The position numbers were made by a program, and so were the translations under genes. A stretch of 64,000 bases of DNA from Undaria pinnatifida (lineage: Eukaryota > Sar > Phaeophyceae > Laminariales > Alariaceae): contig JABAKD010000016.1 in NCBI GenBank assembly GCA_012845835.1, positions 12,165,007 through 12,229,006 of the forward strand, written 5' to 3'. The notes beneath the pieces are model-generated. The model ran no database searches and was not told where the DNA came from. It worked only from the letters and a program-made list of their open reading frames with translations. This document shows, piece after piece, positions 42,401 through 50,046 of this stretch; position 1 is the stretch's first letter, and each line of letters begins with the position of its first letter.

Positions 42401-45030
42401 TGTACCAGAGCATTCAGTGTGCACTCGCTTCCGTAGCGTATGCGTCAGTAGGCTCTGTTTGCGCGTGCGGCTTGTGCGGCGACTCCACCCCAGTGCCTCA
42501 CGGGGTCATTCCCAACAAACACCGAAAAGGCAGGACTCGCAACCAAAAGAAATACAAGATTGGCGTTGACAAAAAAGCGTCTTTTATTTAGTTGTCACGC
42601 TTTCAGAAACAAATTCAAGCGTTTTCGTTTTAGTCACGATTCGTGCCTTCAATCTTTTTTCATCTTAACACATTAACACACACACAAAGAAAATCGGAGG
42701 TTACTCACCGTTCGTGGCAAATTACCACGAACCGCGAAAATGAAACAACATTATCTAAAACGTGTTTCAAAACACGTTTTTGTTGGTTACGATTCATGTC
42801 GTCGATTTTGTTCGCTAGAAGCGGCCCTCGCTTACCGTCCGTAGGTAGGCTTCAGCCCCACCACGCCGCACCAAGAAGCCGGCTGTCTCACGGACCCCCC
42901 GGTGTCCGTGCCGAGGGCGCCAGCTACGGCGCCCGATGCTACCGCCGCCGCCGACCCCCCTGAGCACAGATGACACGCGCAAAGAAACACCCTTGGCTTC
43001 ATAGAAAAAGTCATACGTTGTTCTAGATAAAACGCAGGACATACGCCTCCATCAGTTGTAACGCGCGCAAGCAAGCTTATCCATTCCCCGCCTCCATGCC
43101 CTCCCCGCCCCCCGCCCTCCCGCCCACGATGAAACCGGTCGATTCCAGAACGCACGACGCTGCAGCGAAAGACCGCTATATCCCTTTAAAACGAAAAGAC
43201 AGAATAATATTTGCCTCAAATTCCAAGTCGTTTGTCCCCAAAAGCATTGGCGAAGTTCTGAAGGATTCGCGGCAACGGCATTGAGTAAGAGCAGCACCCG
43301 GGGGAACCTGCACCCACCACACACCCGGCTACCTCGGCCACAGCCGTACACAAGTCTGATCACCTACTTCGTAACGTACATCGGGGATTTTCGGAAATTT
43401 TGCGGCACAACTACTGCCACGTATTGACGTTGTTTTTTCGCTCCGCTTTCGACCTTGGTTTCGTCGGCATCTCGCTGGAAACCCCACACCCGAACTTTTT
43501 ACAATCGACCACTCAATCGGTCGATTTCACAGCTTACGATTGTACTTGAAATATTTTTTGTTAAATAAACAATGAAACCACACACCTGACGACCCCCCCG
43601 GCGCGTGCTCGATGTTCCTCGGGTTTCTGGTAACCTGGAAAGCAGACGTCTCCGTCGTGGAGCCCATAGCATACTCGTCCATGTTCGTCTTACCGAGCTG
43701 CTGGCCGTAAAAGAGAGAGAGAAAAAAAAAGGCCTCTAGAACCGTAACAAAAACTGTCGACGCGAGTGCCAAAATCTCAAAGTATTGGCACTGTCGTTAC
43801 TACTGTGCATGTGAACGATGCAGTTACAGGATGTGCAGGGCTCCTATCATGGAGACCTTGCCATATCACCAGCCTGGTATACATCCCCGACCGCCTGTTA
43901 GGCGCGTGGCGTCACATATTCTCCGAATTCATGAAGTAGCCGAGCTTCGGTTCATATCGATAGCTACGCTTGCCCCACAGCACTCCATAACATGTACCAG
44001 GTATACGTACCGTTGACGTATGCCGGCGCCAGGTACTACGTAGCAAATCAGGAGTTTATCTGGCTTGGCGACAAGAAAAATTTGTAGGCACGCAGGCACG
44101 AGCCCGCGGGAGAATACCCCAGATCAGACACCACTATATGGCCGGTGATGTGGTTTGGGCCCGCGGCAGAATACCCCAGATCAGATACCACTACATCGCC
44201 TTTGATGTGGTTTGGGGCTCGAATGTTTGGGTTGGGGTTTGTAACCTGTCTTCGTGCGGCGAGATTTCAGAATTGTCATGCGCGCGCCTCTCACCACGAC
44301 CCCTCCCGCTTGTTTCAGCTTGGAAACCACCGCCGCATCGTAGGAAGGCAGGTACCCCTCCAGTATTCGGCTGGCGGCCGTCGTGGGGACTCCCCTCGTG
44401 CATAGGTTGTCCTTGACCCCCAAAGGGACCCCCAACAGCGGGAGGGCCAGCGTCTCCTTGCACCCCTTTGCGACCTGGTGGTAGTTCAGTTTTGCAAAAA
44501 AGATAGCGTGAGTCAGTCAAGGGCTGGCGGGCAGTGGTGACAAGACAGGCTCCGATAACTCTGTAGATTACGCGCACTCCGCGCGCCACCTGTGATCGAG
44601 ACAGCGTCGGCTTCGTAGAAGATCTGTGCTCCCCGTGCTCAGGGTCCTCCAATACCTACCCTCAAAGCTCAAAGAAGGAAAACAACAAAAAAGTTTGGCC
44701 CAACCCCCCTGTCGGCATGTCATAACCATAACCCCCCCGCCCGCAACACCCCCCACCCCCCCCCGTCACAATACCCCCAAACCCCGAAAAAAAAAACACC
44801 AGACAAAAACGCCTCCTTTTGAAACACGCTCAGCAGATCGACCGCACCTTCTGGTCTATCCCTCTGGCGGCGTCCACTGCGGCGCGACCCTGCACGCTCA
44901 GGAAAGCCCCCACGTCCCCCTCCGTCTCTTCCAGCCGTTTCAAAGCCTGAGTCACTAGCTCTTCGGAGGAAACACGGCCGGATCTTACCGCTTCCGCCGC
45001 CTCCAGTAGAGGGGACGGAGCTGCTGCCAT
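27375..45030 (-). CDS. gatA: Glutamyl-tRNA(Gln) amidotransferase subunit A, 12 exons
   Basis: GatA is the glutaminase/amidase subunit of GatCAB, which converts Glu-tRNA(Gln) to Gln-tRNA(Gln) in bacteria and organelles. Exons, in order: 45030-44848, 44474-44295, 43700-43586, 42959-42836, 41122-40948, 39240-39199, 38816-38742, 36740-36607, 36268-36196, 35685-35519, 30471-30329, 27499-27375. All introns are GT-AG and all phases match, giving 511 aa plus stop, within the usual 480-530. The Ser-cisSer-Lys triad of amidase-signature enzymes is present: Lys82 (GVKDN), Ser158 (PGGSSGGS) and Ser182 (GTDTGGS). GatA-type motifs are [29 protein letters not shown] and [10 protein letters not shown]. The start is the first ATG after an in-frame TAG, and no organelle presequence precedes the family's N-terminal helix, so a targeting exon may lie upstream. 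Introns total about 16 kb, the largest 5047 nt. I infer an organellar role from family knowledge; other amidases are unlikely given the motifs. Confidence 0.95.
27710..27745 (+). repeat. Poly-G run in gatA intron 11
   Basis: A run of more than twenty G with flanking GGGGC repeats on the plus strand; in the gatA transcript it is a C run about 210 nt upstream of the last exon. Confidence 0.85.
27985..28265 (-). repeat. Family C, two units in gatA intron 11
   Basis: Reverse complement of the 10.1-11.1 kb family: acaaggttctccttcggggt, gtggttggcttgaaattgcg, aagtaacaccgaccagccca and aacgagttt, then a second unit from ctacaaggctccccttt. Confidence 0.7.
28387..28851 (+). mobile_element. Family A copy A7 with internal triplication
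   Basis: It begins atgttacgatagagg and ggtataccatattttgg, and ends tacatctaacatagcatgcg. Inside, a segment is tandemly triplicated (next entry). Confidence 0.6.
28517..28790 (+). repeat. Three tandem units of 85-97 bp inside A7
   Basis: The block aggccgtcggattaatcagc, gggtaggac, a T run and tcaggttcgggcaataaggt recurs at 28526, 28611 and 28708. It corresponds to the middle of family A. Confidence 0.85.
28998..29091 (+). mobile_element. Family B element with TTAA at both ends
   Basis: It runs from TTAAcgcctttttccaactg to ggctctaaagggcTTAA, 94 bp including both TTAA. Flanks (gggagctctacaccttc and ccccaaaaaccgatctgg) look like the A sequence around its TTAA, so B sits in an A remnant. Confidence 0.65.
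29524..29570 (-). pseudogene. Decayed partial copy of gatA exon 11 in intron 11
   Basis: It matches the 3' part of exon 11 (the [12 protein letters not shown] segment and the sequence running into its donor) with substitutions and small indels; the frame now reads into a stop. It lies about 760 nt downstream of exon 11. Confidence 0.5.
29591..29895 (+). mobile_element. Family A copy A8 in gatA intron 11
   Basis: It begins acgcgcgctgcgatagagct and aaggtataccgttttttggc, contains aaaccgtcggga and cctaggccatgggat, and ends near atggttggttgcacc. Confidence 0.55.
30329..30471 (-). CDS. gatA: gatA exon 11
   Basis: It encodes L-G-D-F-A-E-K-G, then [14 protein letters not shown] and L-P-V-G-V-Q-L-I, the GatA core strand. 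The acceptor gcgttag completes an Arg codon; the donor is gtgagt (phase 1). It follows a 5047-nt intron. Confidence 0.95.
30912..30974 (-). pseudogene. Decayed partial copy of gatA exon 10 in intron 10
   Basis: The minus strand reads [19 protein letters not shown] then TAA, matching exon 10 (Y-Y-K-R, then [12 protein letters not shown]). About 45 nt between the two blocks are missing and a stop replaces the Ala codon. It lies only 440 nt upstream of exon 11 in the direction of transcription and must be skipped. Confidence 0.7.
32290..32545 (+). repeat. Family U repeat, copy 1 (gatA intron 10)
   Basis: Ordered blocks gagagatgcacggggccgat, ttccgcaaacccggcgtcca, ttgcacgccgtct, tttttgggggacttgga and aggcactcttgccccattta are shared with 35140-35470 and partly with 33227-33480. 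Confidence 0.6.
32624..33208 (-). mobile_element. Family A copy A9, interrupted
   Basis: The right-end side (acgcgcgctaggatagaggg, cctcaatttgggaggttaag) and left-end side (ccccatgggctaggtacgca, ttaaggagccccgtcattca, tacctctatcgtaacacgca) are separated by about 290 bp of unrelated sequence at roughly 32746-33036. Confidence 0.65.
32741..32941 (-). pseudogene. Coding-like fragment inserted in a family A element
   Basis: A 66-codon frame including [12 protein letters not shown] and [13 protein letters not shown] then stop. It sits in about 290 bp that interrupts family A copy A9 inside gatA intron 10. The composition looks protein-like, but I do not recognise it and see no gene structure. It may be a captured gene or retroposon piece. 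Confidence 0.3.
33227..33480 (+). repeat. Family U repeat, copy 2
   Basis: It starts with a (TCTG)n-like run, then ccgagagctgtacgtggcca, ttcgttgcacgccgtccg and gttttgggggccttgga. It is more diverged than the other copies. Confidence 0.5.
34601..34867 (+). mobile_element. Family A copy A10 in gatA intron 10
   Basis: Good ends: acgggtgctacgatagaggt and gcgcctctaccgcggcgcgc. Interior: atgacggggctccttaacct, atcgtcggaaaataaataaa and gcatgattctcgttgtgtac. Confidence 0.7.
35140..35470 (+). repeat. Family U repeat, copy 3, abutting gatA exon 10
   Basis: It starts with (TGTC)n, then gtgagagctgtacgaggccg, gtttccgcaaacccgccgtc, gttttgagaagcttgg and gaggtgctcttgcttcattt, ending about 50 nt from the exon. 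Confidence 0.6.
35519..35685 (-). CDS. gatA: gatA exon 10
   Basis: It encodes [16 protein letters not shown] through the core [14 protein letters not shown], and ends with a phase-2 donor gtatgc. The acceptor is attccag. A decayed partial copy lies about 4.6 kb further along the same strand. Confidence 0.95.
36196..36268 (-). CDS. gatA: gatA exon 9
   Basis: A 73-nt exon that completes the Gly codon and encodes H-R-N-P-D-A-A through S-R-H-D-G-F-G-A-E, the GatA segment linking R-Y-G to the R-K-R-I-I-I-G-T strand. The acceptor is ctcggcag and the donor gtttgt, phase 0. It contains no start codon in a long frame and is easily missed by ORF scans. Confidence 0.93.
36315..36458 (+). repeat. GGTCAAC/GGTCAGC minisatellite in gatA intron 8
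   Basis: About twenty 7-mer units (ggtcaac, ggtcagc, agtcaac and variants) lie 50 nt upstream, in the sense of transcription, of exon 9. Confidence 0.8.
36607..36740 (-). CDS. gatA: gatA exon 8
   Basis: It encodes [15 protein letters not shown] through R-F-D-G-I-R-Y-G, a hallmark GatA block. The acceptor is ttgcgcag and the phase-2 donor gtgagg. Confidence 0.95.
37308..37396 (+). mobile_element. Family B element in gatA intron 7
   Basis: It reads acgcctgtacaactggaaac, ggaaattacttggaactaga and ggctctaaaggggTTAA. The left TTAA is degraded to CTAA. Confidence 0.6.
37600..38172 (+). repeat. ATGATGTT minisatellite in gatA intron 7
   Basis: About 570 bp of 9- to 12-bp units gatgttatgat with point variants (gacgatgtt, gatggtatg, gctacaatgat), some in higher-order blocks such as tgatgctacaatgataatgt. 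Confidence 0.92.
38525..38692 (+). mobile_element. Family J palindromic element, copy 3 (gatA intron 7)
   Basis: Ends gtggtccctcattagtgcgg and ccgcacgaacgcggcaccac are inverted. Interior ccgcactaaagtgggacccc matches the copy at 16.8 kb. Confidence 0.65.
38742..38816 (-). CDS. gatA: gatA exon 7
   Basis: Twenty-five codons starting V-G-V-I-R-E-A-L and ending K-A-V-D, phase 0 on both sides, with a cacag acceptor and gtgagg donor. This matches the GatA segment that precedes the L-G-A-E-V strand. Confidence 0.92.
39199..39240 (-). CDS. gatA: gatA exon 6, 42-nt microexon
   Basis: Fourteen codons ([14 protein letters not shown]) lie between a pyrimidine-rich ccccgcag acceptor and a gtgagc donor, in phase 0 with both neighbours. 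They supply the linker and the S-G-L-K that normally precedes the V-G-V-I-R-E strand. Without it the protein would lack this conserved join, which is why I accept so short an exon. Confidence 0.85.
40140..40905 (+). repeat. Diverged tandem units in gatA intron 5
   Basis: Units of roughly 120-170 bp share aatacctagccaactaacaa, tagtcggtgatt, ctattagcat and agtgagccaactcacag. Four to five are seen, with related pieces near 32190, 45570 and 45950. Confidence 0.65.
40948..41122 (-). CDS. gatA: gatA exon 5
   Basis: It encodes the stretch after [15 protein letters not shown], then D-C-V-G-P-I-A, ending [10 protein letters not shown]. The acceptor is cccactag and the donor gtcagt, phase 0. This matches the conserved GatA block that follows the nucleophile region. 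Confidence 0.93.
41180..41240 (+). repeat. Poly-G tract in gatA intron 4
   Basis: G runs separated by single A residues on the plus strand, so a C/T-rich stretch on the gatA sense strand shortly before exon 5. It may act as its polypyrimidine tract. Confidence 0.7.
41810..42195 (+). mobile_element. Family A copy A11 with B insert (gatA intron 4)
   Basis: It begins acgcgggtgctacgacaaag and tatacccctttttggcgaaa. It is interrupted at gattcTTAA by a B element, resumes cccccccccaaaaaaagtcg then tcggaatg, and ends gtgcaactctaccatagt. Confidence 0.65.
41880..41972 (-). mobile_element. Family B element flanked by TTAA inside A11
   Basis: TTAAcccctttagagcccca at one end and ctagttgtgaaggcgTTAA at the other; 93 bp including both TTAA. 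Uninterrupted A copies have a single TTAA here (ctccttaacccaaaatcgtc). Confidence 0.75.
42836..42959 (-). CDS. gatA: gatA exon 4, nucleophilic serine
   Basis: It completes the signature with G-G-S-A-A-A-V-A and contains [12 protein letters not shown], whose serine (182) is the acyl-enzyme nucleophile. It ends in G-L-K-P-T-Y-G-R, split by a phase-2 donor gtaagc. Confidence 0.95.
43174..43262 (-). mobile_element. Family B-like element in gatA intron 3
   Basis: It contains tccctttaaaacg, ttccaagtcgtttgtcccca and aagttctgaagg in family order, diverged and without TTAA ends. Confidence 0.45.
43586..43700 (-). CDS. gatA: gatA exon 3, cis-serine, tandem CAGCAG acceptor
   Basis: It encodes the G-K-T-N-M-D-E-Y segment and the first part of the amidase signature, P-G-G-S-S-(G), whose first serine (158) is the bridging cis-Ser. 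The acceptor is a NAGNAG tandem (ccagcag): using the first AG adds one Gln, using the second starts at 43697. The second choice gives 75 residues between catalytic Lys and cis-Ser, the spacing of Staphylococcus aureus GatA (K79, S154). The donor gtgtgt splits a Gly codon. Confidence 0.93.
44295..44474 (-). CDS. gatA: gatA exon 2, catalytic lysine
   Basis: It encodes 60 residues (62-121), flanked by ccaccag acceptor and gtgaga donor, phase 0 on both sides. It carries the G-V-P-L-G-V-K-D-N motif, whose lysine (residue 82) is the general base of the amidase triad, and the conserved [10 protein letters not shown] segment. Confidence 0.95.
44848..45030 (-). CDS. gatA: gatA exon 1 (N-terminal helix)
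   Basis: It encodes residues 1-61, starting [15 protein letters not shown], and ends at AAG followed by the donor gtgcgg (phase 0). The frame is open upstream to a TAG without another ATG. The start aligns directly with the family's first helix, leaving no room for a classical transit peptide. An unseen upstream exon with a targeting signal is possible. Confidence 0.85.
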
Positions 45031-45999
45031 CGAGCAAGATTGCAGGCCGCATTTGGTCTTGTGCGCTCTGTGGGTTCCGAGGGAGGGTGGAGGGATCTAT
45101 TCAAAGCCGTGAGACGGCTGCAATTCAAGGCTATGTATAGTTTTATATGAAGAATATTAGTTGTATTGCGGAGAAAAAGCCAGAGGACTGACTTGGTCTT
45201 CGTTACCAGTCCGACAATACTTATAAGCCCAATATGCAGAGCAAAAACACATATGCTCGATCAGCAATTGAGGCCATGCGGCACTATCATACGCCCAAGA
45301 CTCACTTGATTATTGTATCCCCATGCCGAGAGATCAACGTATTCAAGCGTCAATTGTTTGACCCGGGGATGCTCATTCATCACCTCCTAAGATTTTGGAG
45401 TTTCGCGTATCTTTCTAAACACTATTCGTACCAGGTGGTATCGAGCTATGTATTTATCGTTGGAGTGGCACTAAACACCACAAGTCGAGCTACAAGCGCT
45501 CCGATGAGATGCGAAGACGCAAAGTACCGCAGTACGCCGCACGCAACTACTTCACTGCAAGATCTTTAACAACCAACCAATTCATAACTAGTTGGCAACT
45601 TACTTTTAGTAATATTGATGGTACAACGTATACTTTTGCGCTTTTGCATTTCGTGGTCAGGAGTTTTGGGTATTTCATCATGTTTTTGATGCTTGACAAG
45701 AAAAAAAAAGTTTTAGTTTACTAACGCTGCACATTGTCGGATGGGGAAATATGTAAGAATGTCGGAACAGTCTGGACTTGCTTTATACCCTGATGAATTG
45801 CGATTGTTTAGTTTACTCTGTTTTACAGTCGTGACCACAGACTTTGTATCTCTCTAGGATGAAGAATCAGCACGGACTCTGGGAATACTGATGTCGTTGG
45901 GTAGAAAGAACGGTTCAATGAGAAGACAACACGCACATACTAGTAGTATTATAGTCTAGTCAGCCATCTCACAGCCCCACAACGGAAATAGATAGATAA

Positions 46000-46225
46000 G
46001 GAGGGTGCCAGGGGAGCGATACAATTCGATGAAAATCGACAAGCATAAAAAGCTGAAAAGTGGGAGCACTGAACCCTATGCGCGAAAAAACATGAACTCA
46101 AGTACCCGGGGTGGAGAAGAGAAGACGCCTGTGACTACGGCTTATCCAGAAAGTCGCTGACGGTAAAACGTGAAGCGTCTTACGAGTTGAGCTTGAGAGT
46201 AAAAGTGAAACATAAATAAATAAAT
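46000..46225 (+). mobile_element. SINE-like repeat, copy 1
   Basis: It shares aaattcgatgaaaatcgac-type sequence, cataaaaagctgaaaagtgg, gcgcgaaaa and tgtgactacggcttatccag, then agtaaaagtgaaa, with two copies at 56.5 and 60.5 kb. It ends in (ATAA)n. Confidence 0.65.
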
Positions 46226-46320
46226 AAATAATTGACATAAAAAATAATGCCTGGTATACAAAGTATATAAATAAAAAAATAAAAGTCAATCAATCAATCA
46301 ATCAATCAACCAATCAAAAT
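46215..46320 (+). repeat. (AAAT)n and (CAAT)n microsatellites
   Basis: A (AAAT)n run near 46215-46230 and a (CAAT)n run near 46287-46310, the first forming the tail of the SINE-like copy. Confidence 0.85.
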
Positions 46321-46799
46321 ATATATAGATATAAACGAAAGTAACAGGCCGACCAGCAGTACAGCCAGCTTCTCGCGAGCGTAAGAAAGGGGTTGCATAT
46401 AAAGCATCCCATCCGACCGCGGGGCGGCCAGATCACCCGGACTTGGGGATTTATACACCAGAGGGCAGTCATTTGGATGAGTCGAGGTGGGGGTCTCAAG
46501 CGACCCAAATCCATCCAACGCGACGCATGCTCAGTGAGCAACAACTGGCTCAAAGAGCGATGCAGCGGCTGTTGTATTAGTAGGTCAACTCTGTGCTGCT
46601 GCTAGACGTAATAGCCGGTACGCAGTACGGCACATCTAATAGCTGCCCTGGGACGGGTGCGGAACTTAGAGCAGCAGCTGCAATGCTCACGGCGTCGTTG
46701 GTCGTATGGGTACGATCAACAAGTAACCGTGAAGTTTTCATACCTCTCCCGTTGTCCGCGCGACGCGCGTCCAATATTGGTGCAGGGCGCTTTTTACAG

Positions 46800-47060
46800 G
46801 GCCTTTCACAGGTCAGGTCACACCACGCGAGTCGGGTCGGGTCACCCGACTTGACCCGTAAGATGTTAAGAACCTTCTGACCCGACCCGGTCCGATCCGA
46901 CCCGTGAGAGGGCGAAAAGTCCTGACCCGACCCGACCCGACCCGCGAGATTTCAAAACCTCATGACCCGACCCGGCCTGACCCGTGAGAACACCTCCTGG
47001 CTCGACCAGGGCAGACCCGCCGGGCTCCGAGTGATCCGTGAGATACACGTCATGTCGCGG
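46800..47060. repeat. GGGTC/GACCC satellite, block 4
   Basis: Units of gacccgacccgacccgtgag followed by atttcaaaacctcatgaccc repeat with variants. The orientation flips near 46850 and 47055. Confidence 0.85.
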
Positions 47061-47394
47061 GTCGGGTCACCTTGACCCGCCAGATTTCTCCCCAGCTATG
47101 GGTTCAACCCACGTTCGCGGGTCGACGTTTCGAAAGTATTTAATAAACCCCACAGCAGTGATATGCGGCCTGGCTGGGTATGGATGGAGTTGGACATGGA
47201 TATACACATTTGGCGGCGTTTCAACGTGCGAAAATGATAAAAGAGGAACATCGGCACCGGAGAGGTTCTCGGGCAGGAAGAAGTATCAGTTTCAATGCGG
47301 GTCAGATCTGCGGACTCGACAAGCGGGGCAGAATACAACAACTTGTGTGTTACAGCAGTGGCGCAACCCGTGACGTGATCCGTATATCACGGTT

Positions 47395-47525
47395 CATGAT
47401 CCAACCCGACCCGACCCGACCCAACCCGACCCGTGAGATATCAATGTCTCTTGACCCGACCCGACCCGACCCGTGAGGTTTTGAAAACCCCTCAGACCCG
47501 ACCCGGGTCGGGTCATGACCCGTGA
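47395..47525. repeat. GGGTC/GACCC satellite, block 5
   Basis: Same unit as block 4 (gacccgacccgacccgtgag, gttttgaaaacccctca), with an inverted gggtcgggtcatgacccg join near 47505. Confidence 0.85.
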
Positions 47526-47839
47526 AAAGCCCTTTTTATTTTGAACGTCACCCATGTTTTAGGGGTTAAACTACATCAGTAGTGGTTGGTCCCTTTACAG
47601 CAGTGGCGGTAGAGTAGTGCCTGTTGCCCTCTACGGTGCCTGTGAAATCCCTTGGCACAGATGGGAACAGCCAGTAGTGTCAGTATGCGGAGTAGTGCCG
47701 GTTGCCGCTACAGTGCCAGTGTTTCCGGGTGGCACATACGGGCACAATAGAGGGACCGCTGTGTATGTACTGTACTTGGAATTAGTGCGGGGTATTTTCT
47801 ACTTTTTGCACGTCCGCTCTCTCGGCTGTTCGCGTCCAA

Positions 47840-48330
47840 GTCGTTGGTATATCTTTCGCCAATGGAAGCGATTGCTGTACAATACCTGTTGTGTAATACA
47901 AGTACCAATATAACATGGCGTGCCTCGCCTCCGACCTTACAGGCATGCATTCTCCCGTCAAGGCGGTTGTGGGGAAGAACATCACTGGTCCACCACACTA
48001 CCGCTCGAGTGCATGGCGATATGTGCGGATCATGAGTAGACCCCATAGGCTTGCCGGCAGTAATAACATCACCGGTCCAGCACACGCACACTACTATTAA
48101 TACGCGTGGTACACGACATGAAATGACCACACGAGTTGATGCGACGGTTGTACATCGAGTGTGGGAAAGAACATCACTGGGTAAACCGCACGAGTGTAAG
48201 CGTACAGCCGCGCTTTGTATTACCGACCTCACGGGCATGCCTTCTCCCGGTAAGGTGCTTGTGGGTACAGATCATCACAATCGTCCAGCGCACTACGGTA
48301 CGAGGGCACCCATGCGGTGTTGGTACCGGG
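47840..48330 (+). repeat. Diverged duplication of about 280-300 bp
   Basis: Blocks gaccttacaggcatgcattc and tcccgtcaaggcggttgtgg recur as gacctcacgggcatgccttc and tcccggtaaggtgcttgtgg. gaacatcactggtccaccac recurs three times in variants. Confidence 0.6.
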
Positions 48331-48927
48331 TACCGGTGCTACACACCATGAAAGATCATGAAAGGATCATTCGTAGTACGGCTACTGCTGTAGCCTGTCA
48401 TGTTTCTGCCGGAAGGACAAGGCACAACTACTCGACAACACGAAAGTGGCTGCCTCCCACAGGCTGCCGATGGTGGTGGACTCAGGTACAGTGCAGACAA
48501 TAGCATACCACCGCAACACCGTCGCTCTGAGTCTACAGCAGAGGGCCTTCGTGCGATGCTTCGTATGACTTGATGGGAGTCCCGGCAGTGACTGACCTTG
48601 TTGCTGTGCGGTGTGCGAGACCTGGTGATCTTGCCGGCAAGAAAGCACCCGCTGGCACAATAGCTGCTAACGCTAGCACCACGACTATCATGGTGGTGGT
48701 TAATCCCACGCCCATCGATGGCTGCGCACGCAGCACTTCAAGCGCTCCGACGTACAGGTAACAGGCACACAGAGCGAACATACAGCGGGCCGTAAAGTTG
48801 AGGGGTCCCTTACTAAGAAAGCCTCGATCCGATACGAACTCCACGCGGCGAGATTTCATGATTTCTGTCAAGACCTGGCGCAGGCAGCAGCAGTGTTTTT
48901 GTCAGCAGTCGATGACCCCATGATCTT

Positions 48928-50046
48928 ATGTCCCAGCGAGTTAGCGTAGGTGACCCTGCAGCGGCATCTCTGTCATCGTCCATCTGTGTCTTCCCGGGAG
49001 GCTTTAGCCTTCTCACTGAAACAGGCCGGCTGCGACCCTACTTCGTGTCGGACACAGCACCAGAAGACGATGTTACTGCTGCTGCTGTCGCTGTACCAGA
49101 GGTGATAGCCGCTGATCCCATACACCTCAGCGCGCCATCGCCACAGGGGTTGTTCCCAGTAGACCAGGACGTCCCCGTTGACCACTCGTGGTCTCGAGAC
49201 GGTAGTATCTTGGTCGTTTTGCGTCGGTCTAGCTTTTCGGTGTACCAGTGCTGTCGACCTTTACAGAGCAGTGGATCTAACGACGAGAATGGGGATATCG
49301 GGAGCAAGCTCCAAGAGGGTCCAGCAAGACCGCGGAGCATTGGGCCGTCTCTGGGGCTAGAGGAGGTGTACACGAGCTGTACAGATTTCGGAGGGAAAGT
49401 GGTCGCCTGCTGTTCTATAGACGTGCCCACTGCAGCAGCAGCAGAAACAGCAGCGGAAGAGTCGGCGTCGAAGTCAAGAGGCAGCGGCACCGACGACAGA
49501 CCGGCCTACTTGATCGCGATTGGCGGTACCTTCGGCATCGAATGCCACGCAGTCAAGGTTTTCGCCCCACCTCGCTGCAACGCCGACACTACGACTGCGC
49601 CAACGACGGCCAACGACAAACAGCCGGAAGTACAGCAACCAAAGCGAGTTCCCTTGCCAGGAAAAGGCGAGCCACTGCTGGGTTATCAAGCGCTAGCTGC
49701 AGGTGCCCAGGAGAATCGCTCGGCGACAATGGGGGCGGCAGCGGCCACGGCAACATGTCGGCCTCTCACCACCCTCTTTCGCGGGTACCCGGTTGTTGCG
49801 CTAGCGTGCTCGCCAAACTCCTCCCTAATGGCTGCAGCAGCCATGACCGGGCACGTCCGCATCTGGCATGTTGCCTCGATTGCCGCCCCTGTACAGCAGC
49901 AGCAGGAGGTTGTTGCTCCCTCGAGGCGAGAGCCTGTCAAGCGAGGACGCGGGGATAAGAAGAAGGGGTTGGACGGGGTCTTGAGTGCAACGCGGCCGCT
50001 GAGACAATTGGACAGTGTCGGGGCGGCCGCCCTCTGGGGTGTAACG
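48928..50046 (+). CDS. Beta-propeller gene, exon 1
   Basis: An open frame of 373 codons from ATG to the donor gtgaga. It starts M-S-Q-R-V-S-V-G-D and ends A-A-L-W-G-V-T. The strands around W-S-R-D-G-S-I-L-V-V and G-H-V-R-I-W-H-V look like WD repeats, with Q-rich and basic (KRGRGDKKK) insertions between. Frame length and GC-rich third positions support coding. Confidence 0.8.

Larger units (their letters stand above)
45031..48927. other. Divergent spacer between gatA and the beta-propeller gene
   Basis: No convincing coding exon was seen. It should contain both promoters, but no core element is distinct enough to name. Contents are a SINE-like copy, AT-rich microsatellites, two GGGTC satellite blocks and a degraded duplicated block at 47.8-48.3 kb. 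Confidence 0.5.
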
